From contig CALOBV010000024.1 in the NCBI GenBank assembly GCA_942491535.1, forward strand, positions 310,001-374,000: a stretch of 64,000 nucleotides of DNA, in the 5' to 3' direction. Below the pieces are notes generated by a model. That model had not been told where the DNA came from. It ran no database searches and saw nothing but the letters and a program-made list of their open reading frames with translations. This stretch comes from JAUVKT01 sp942491535. GTDB lineage: Bacteria; Bacteroidota; Bacteroidia; Bacteroidales; VadinHA17. Below are positions 60,342-64,000 of this stretch, piece by piece. Position numbers and translations under genes: made by a program. Within the stretch, counting starts at the first letter, position 1. Every line of letters starts with the position of its first letter.

Positions 60342-61322
60342 ATGAAAGTTGCGGTAATAGGCGTTACAGGCGTGGTTGGCAGAAAAATTATTGAAGTACT
60401 TGAAGAGAGGAACTTTCCTGTTTCGGAACTTATACCTGTTGCCTCTCCAAGGTCGTTTGGAAATAAAATAAAATTTAATGGCATAGAGTACCCTGTTATC
60501 GGATTAAAGGAGGCTGTCGAAAGGTCTCCTGATATTGCTCTCTTTTCGGCAGGCAGTGAAATATCGAGGAAGTGGGCTCCCGTTTTTTCTGGTGCCTCCT
60601 GCACTGTAATTGATAATTCTTCGGTCTGGCGAATGGAACCGGGAATTCCATTAATAATACCCGAGATAAATGCCGATAAGTTAAGTTTATCTGATAAGAT
60701 AATAGCCAATCCTAATTGCTCAACTATCCAGATGCTAATGGCCCTGGCTCCTCTCCACCGGGCTTATGGAATAAAAAGAATTGTTGTATCCACTTATCAA
60801 AGCGTTAGCGGATCAGGCAAAAAAGCTCTTGATCAGCTTGAGCAGGAGCAAAAAGGTATCCAGAAAGACAGGGCTTATCCTCACCCCATATATAATAATT
60901 GTATTCCCCATTGTGCAGATTTCGAGACAAACGGCTACACAACAGAAGAGATGAAGCTTGTAAACGAGACTCGTAAGATACTCGACGATTCGTCAATAAA
61001 TGTGTCGGCGACTGCCGTCAGGATACCTGTTACCGGAGGTCATTCCGAGTCGATTAATGTTGAATTTTATAAAGATTTTGATCTCGCCGTGATAAGGAAT
61101 CTAATTGGCAAATTCCCGGGAGTATGCCTCCAGGACGATCCTTCCAGGGATTTATACCCGATGCCAATAAGTGCTCACGACAGTGATAATGTTTTCGTGG
61201 GCAGGCTAAGAAGAGACATTTCCACAGAAAAAGCACTTAATCTATGGGTTGTTTCGGATAACATCAGGAAGGGAGCGGCAACAAATGCGGTACAAATTGC
61301 AGAGTTAATTATACGCAGATAG
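60342..61322 (+). CDS. asd: aspartate-semialdehyde dehydrogenase
   Basis: Asd makes aspartate semialdehyde for lysine/DAP, threonine and methionine synthesis. The 326-residue protein has AVIGVTGVVGRKIIEVLEER (NADP), then ANPNCSTIQMLMALAPLH with the catalytic Cys, YQSVSGSGKKALDQLEQEQ and RIPVTGGHSESINVEF. All are canonical. It stands alone, convergent with hflX. Confidence 0.96.
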   Translation: MKVAVIGVTGVVGRKIIEVLEERNFPVSELIPVASPRSFGNKIKFNGIEYPVIGLKEAVERSPDIALFSAGSEISRKWAPVFSGASCTVIDNSSVWRMEPGIPLIIPEINADKLSLSDKIIANPNCSTIQMLMALAPLHRAYGIKRIVVSTYQSVSGSGKKALDQLEQEQKGIQKDRAYPHPIYNNCIPHCADFETNGYTTEEMKLVNETRKILDDSSINVSATAVRIPVTGGHSESINVEFYKDFDLAVIRNLIGKFPGVCLQDDPSRDLYPMPISAHDSDNVFVGRLRRDISTEKALNLWVVSDNIRKGAATNAVQIAELIIRR

Positions 61323-61360
61323 ATAAACAAATATTTCTTACGCCCTAAGCCTTAAAGCCC

Positions 61361-62557
61361 TTAATAAAGATAACTATTGTAAGGATACCTTATTTTGTGC
61401 AGATCCTTAACTTCTGAATATAGAAGTTCCCTGAATTCGGTAAGGTGAATCTTTTTCTTTGCAGAAATAAAAATTGTTTTTACATCATTATTACTAGCCA
61501 TCCAGCTCTTCTTCATCTGTGCAAGAGTAAGGTTTTCTTTTAATACCGGACTAAGATCGTCTGCATCTTTTGGCTGATGCATATAGGCATCAATTTTATT
61601 AAAAACAACGATTACTTTTTTATCGGAGGCATTTAGCTCTATCAAAGTACTGGTAACAACCTCCATCTGGTCTTCAAACCCGGGGTGTGATATATCAACA
61701 ACATGGCAAAGGATATCAGCTTCTCTTACTTCATCCAATGTTGATTTAAACGACTCTATCAGGCTGTGGGGCAACTTCCTTATAAAACCTACGGTATCGG
61801 TGAGCAAAAAGGGAAGATTATCTACGACTACTTTCCTTACCGTAGTATCCAGTGTGGCGAAGAGCTTATTTTCTGCAAAAACATCCGATTTGGAAAGCAG
61901 ATTCATAATGGTCGATTTACCCACATTTGTATAACCCACCAGAGCTACCTGTATCATCTTTCCCCTGTTCTGCCTCTGCGTACTCATCTGTTTATCTATC
62001 TTTCCCAGCTGAGTTTTCAGGCGTGCAATCTTATCTCGTATTATCCTGCGGTCTGTTTCAATCTCTGTTTCTCCGGGTCCGCGCAAGCCAATTCCTCCTC
62101 TCTGTCGTTCCAGGTGGGTCCACATTCGTGTTAGTCGCGGTAAGAGGTACTGGTATTGAGCAAGTTCAACCTGTACCTTTGCATGAGCTGTTCGTGCCCT
62201 GCCGGCAAAAATATCCAGGATCAGGTTTGTACGATCGAGCACACGGCAATCGAGCAATTTTTCAATATTCCTTAACTGACTGGGAGATAGTTCATCATCA
62301 AATATTGCAAGATCTACCTCATTTGCTTTAACATATTCTTCCACTTCGGCAATCTTCCCTGACCCAAGAAACGTTTTTGGGTTTGGGGCCTCAAGTTTCT
62401 GGACAAATCTTTTCAGGGGTATAGCTCCCGCCGTTTCTGCCAGGAAGGAAAGCTCGTCAAGATACTCAGATATAAGGTTCTCGGTCTGCCCCTGGGATAT
62501 TACACCTATAAGGACAGCCCTTTCGATTCTTATTTCTGTTTTATCAATAAACCCCAT
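61361..62557 (-). CDS. hflX: GTPase HflX
   Basis: HflX is a ribosome-splitting GTPase. The start MGFIDKTEIRIERAVLIGVI is chosen. Upstream codons (MIFLRRRNIRL) do not fit. The N-terminal domain has GSGKIAEVEEYVKANEVDLA and VLDRTNLILDIFAGRARTAH. The G domain has VALVGYTNVGKSTIMNLLSK (G1), LLTDTVGFIRKLPHSLIESF (G3) and VFNKIDAY (G4). It is complete at 398 residues. Confidence 0.95.
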   Translation of the reverse strand: MGFIDKTEIRIERAVLIGVISQGQTENLISEYLDELSFLAETAGAIPLKRFVQKLEAPNPKTFLGSGKIAEVEEYVKANEVDLAIFDDELSPSQLRNIEKLLDCRVLDRTNLILDIFAGRARTAHAKVQVELAQYQYLLPRLTRMWTHLERQRGGIGLRGPGETEIETDRRIIRDKIARLKTQLGKIDKQMSTQRQNRGKMIQVALVGYTNVGKSTIMNLLSKSDVFAENKLFATLDTTVRKVVVDNLPFLLTDTVGFIRKLPHSLIESFKSTLDEVREADILCHVVDISHPGFEDQMEVVTSTLIELNASDKKVIVVFNKIDAYMHQPKDADDLSPVLKENLTLAQMKKSWMASNNDVKTIFISAKKKIHLTEFRELLYSEVKDLHKIRYPYNSYLY

Positions 62558-62630
62558 CAATCTGATATTCCTGCGGCGCAAAAATATCAAATCGTGGGGT
62601 TGTAAACTAATATTGTAGTATAAATTTCCT

Positions 62631-63803
62631 CTACTGGATAAATCTTCTGTTTTGTGTCATTGCAGTACGTATACCCATCTTCAAAGCTTCACTGCACCTT
62701 ACAACCATTTCAATATCTGATGGAAATGGAGCTGCTTGTGTTTTTGTTCTAGCCATTTCTTCGGATGAAAGAGCCTCCAGATCACCTATGGCCCGGGCTG
62801 AGATATGATCAAAAAATGAATCTGCCCCCAGAGGATCTTTTTTCAGGATCTGTGCCGGATTAACGGAAACTATTTCAACCTCACCATCAATATGGCATGA
62901 TTTTTCCTGGATACTTTCAATCATAGCACACTGAACTGCCTTATACTTCTTCACTTTTAAATCATTGCCGAGGGTATCCTTCATTACATTTCCATTAGCA
63001 TCAAGGACATACTGAAATCCATCTTCTATCTCCCTTTTGATAAGTGTGTCTCTCTGAAAGGTATTATCAGGAGATACTGAGATCATTTTTATAGTTACGT
63101 TAACAAAATAGTCGTACTGTGTATCTTCTGTAAGTTGTTCTGTATGATATTCCACCCACTCACTATTAAGTCTTGGTAAATCCAGTGCCAGGAGGTCTGA
63201 CTGGAATTCAGGCGGAAAATTAATATGAGACTGATTCTGAATCTGCACCATTACGCGACTCATACCCATCATCTTAGTCTCAAAAATCAGCTCATCAATA
63301 CCCTCATAATCACCGGCATACTCCTTTGCCCTCACAAATTCATAATAGGCCTGCCTGTATCCGTCCTTTGTTCTTGACTCCAGTAATGTCTGACCATGAG
63401 AATAGTAAAAATCAGCGGCTTTCTTTTTGGCGGCAATCATCTCTTCCATATAATCTACATATGGGAAATTGACAGTTCCTCTGCTGCCCTGTAAAGGCAG
63501 GACTGTGCGTACAAGTGTTTGCCTGTCGTTCATCTTCTTATTAACCAGGTATATTTCATCCCAGTTATCAGGTTTACCTTCCATCTTCAGAAATCTCAAC
63601 CTCTCGTTATCCTGCTCTAGAGCAATCCTGTATGACTGGTCAAGAATATCAATATTCTTTTCATCAGTTTTATCCTTCCGAAGTTTCTCGACAGACTTAA
63701 AAATCGCTGCTTCATAGTTTCCGGATTCCATCTGCTTTTTGGGTGAACCACATCCGAAAAGGATAATAGTTATAAGCAGAGAAAAGAGTAGAGTATTTTT
63801 CAT
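62631..63803 (-). CDS. lipoprotein of unknown function
   Basis: The start MKNTLLFSLLITIILFGCGS opens a lipoprotein signal (lipobox LFGC, Cys18), which is preferred to an upstream in-frame ATG that would add 33 residues. The mature 373 residues begin with a TPR-like segment (ESGNYEAAIFKSVEKLRKDK, then DILDQSYRIALEQDNERLRF). The rest has no known domain. A terminator lies upstream, so the gene is transcribed separately from the TonB-type gene. Confidence 0.7.
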   Translation of the reverse strand: MKNTLLFSLLITIILFGCGSPKKQMESGNYEAAIFKSVEKLRKDKTDEKNIDILDQSYRIALEQDNERLRFLKMEGKPDNWDEIYLVNKKMNDRQTLVRTVLPLQGSRGTVNFPYVDYMEEMIAAKKKAADFYYSHGQTLLESRTKDGYRQAYYEFVRAKEYAGDYEGIDELIFETKMMGMSRVMVQIQNQSHINFPPEFQSDLLALDLPRLNSEWVEYHTEQLTEDTQYDYFVNVTIKMISVSPDNTFQRDTLIKREIEDGFQYVLDANGNVMKDTLGNDLKVKKYKAVQCAMIESIQEKSCHIDGEVEIVSVNPAQILKKDPLGADSFFDHISARAIGDLEALSSEEMARTKTQAAPFPSDIEMVVRCSEALKMGIRTAMTQNRRFIQ

Positions 63804-63856
63804 ATCGATATTATTAATAGGTTTATGCTTTAAAGATAATAATTTATAGATGTTAA

Positions 63857-63891
63857 AAAAAAGCCGCTCAGTATGTACTGAACGGCCTTGT
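63857..63891 (-). terminator. terminator of the TonB-type gene at the right edge
   Basis: On the minus strand GCCGTTCAGTA/TACTGAGCGGC (one T-G pair) is followed by a T run. It begins some 20 bases after the TonB-type stop. Confidence 0.85.
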
Positions 63892-63910
63892 ATCATTATC
63901 AAGATTTTGT

Positions 63911-64000
63911 CTACTGTAGCTGGAAATTAACTGTAATAGAGAAACGTACACGAACAGGTGCACCTCGTTGCTTACCGGCCACCCATTTAGGAGAACTCTT
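63911..64000 (-). CDS. TonB C-terminal domain protein, partial (3' end only)
   Basis: The last 29 codons of a minus-strand gene that begins beyond the window. The reading KSSPKWVAGKQRGAPVRVRF followed by SITVNFQLQ matches the end of the TonB C-terminal domain, where W-x-P-G-K-Q-x-G-x-P-V is the usual core. TonB transduces energy to outer-membrane receptors. The rest is off the window. Confidence 0.82.
   Translation of the reverse strand, partial: KSSPKWVAGKQRGAPVRVRFSITVNFQLQ

Overview
The window looks like a chromosomal segment of a Bacteroidota bacterium, most likely an uncultivated Bacteroidales-type anaerobe or microaerophile. The evidence is the Bacteroidota -7 promoter element (TAnnTTTG) upstream of tRNA and protein genes, start codons without Shine-Dalgarno sites, futalosine-pathway menaquinone synthesis (mqnC), DUF4837 and DUF4374-like lipoproteins, a lamin-tail-domain surface protein, a class I fumarase and tRNAs without encoded CCA. 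A neelaredoxin-type superoxide reductase and two multiheme cytochrome loci point to anaerobic or microaerobic respiration.

Layout. 0-9.7 kb is core housekeeping: ruvA, pdxA, pepA, mqnC, a DUF4837 lipoprotein, the tatA-rseP-dxr-M23 run, superoxide reductase and initiator tRNA-Met. 9.8-24.2 kb is an accessory stretch behind tRNA-fMet. It holds an sdpR/sdpI-like pair, a YjgR-type ATPase, PPK2, an endonuclease/phosphatase-fold protein, DUF4332, dodecin, DUF937, a bifunctional PBP, an SH3 lipoprotein, UspA and a broken HExxH protein. It is seeded with a dispersed family of hairpin repeats, and several genes are split by single-base indels. It ends in a purine-only and then poly-G stretch (about 22.5-24.2 kb) that I read as a sequencing or assembly artefact, not biology. 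24.2-32.4 kb carries a PiT/DUF47 phosphate transporter (also frameshifted), a Ca/Na exchanger, DUF502, an FAD protein, a WalJ-like hydrolase, a lipoprotein and a cysteine-bearing Crp/Fnr regulator.

32.7-45.2 kb is the most interesting part. A decaheme lipoprotein is followed by a double-rhodanese lipoprotein. Next come an ACR3-NPP-SDR run, a YdeI fragment, an isochorismatase and a fumarase. Then comes a two-gene membrane complex of the cytochrome bd superfamily, whose larger subunit is fused to a monoheme cytochrome c domain, a NDLGMHC-type domain and a seven-heme tail. By eye, the two subunits divide the conserved CydA ligands between them. 45.2-51.6 kb has a nucleoside-hydrolase/FmdE-like fusion, an MBL hydrolase, an Mpl-type ligase, zupT, an outer-membrane barrel, tRNA-Glu, rpsT and radC.

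51.6-52.25 kb holds a small DUF559 nuclease gene bracketed by a 28-nt inverted repeat and further copies of the same G/C-rich palindrome. It looks like a small mobile cassette that has also rewritten the end of folK. 52.8-64 kb returns to core genes: sppA, lpxK, punA, an MFS transporter, the lamin-tail protein, asd, hflX, a lipoprotein and the end of a TonB-type protein. Heptanucleotide tandem repeats sit at several gene ends (4.34, 38.94 and 39.68 kb) and alter C-termini.
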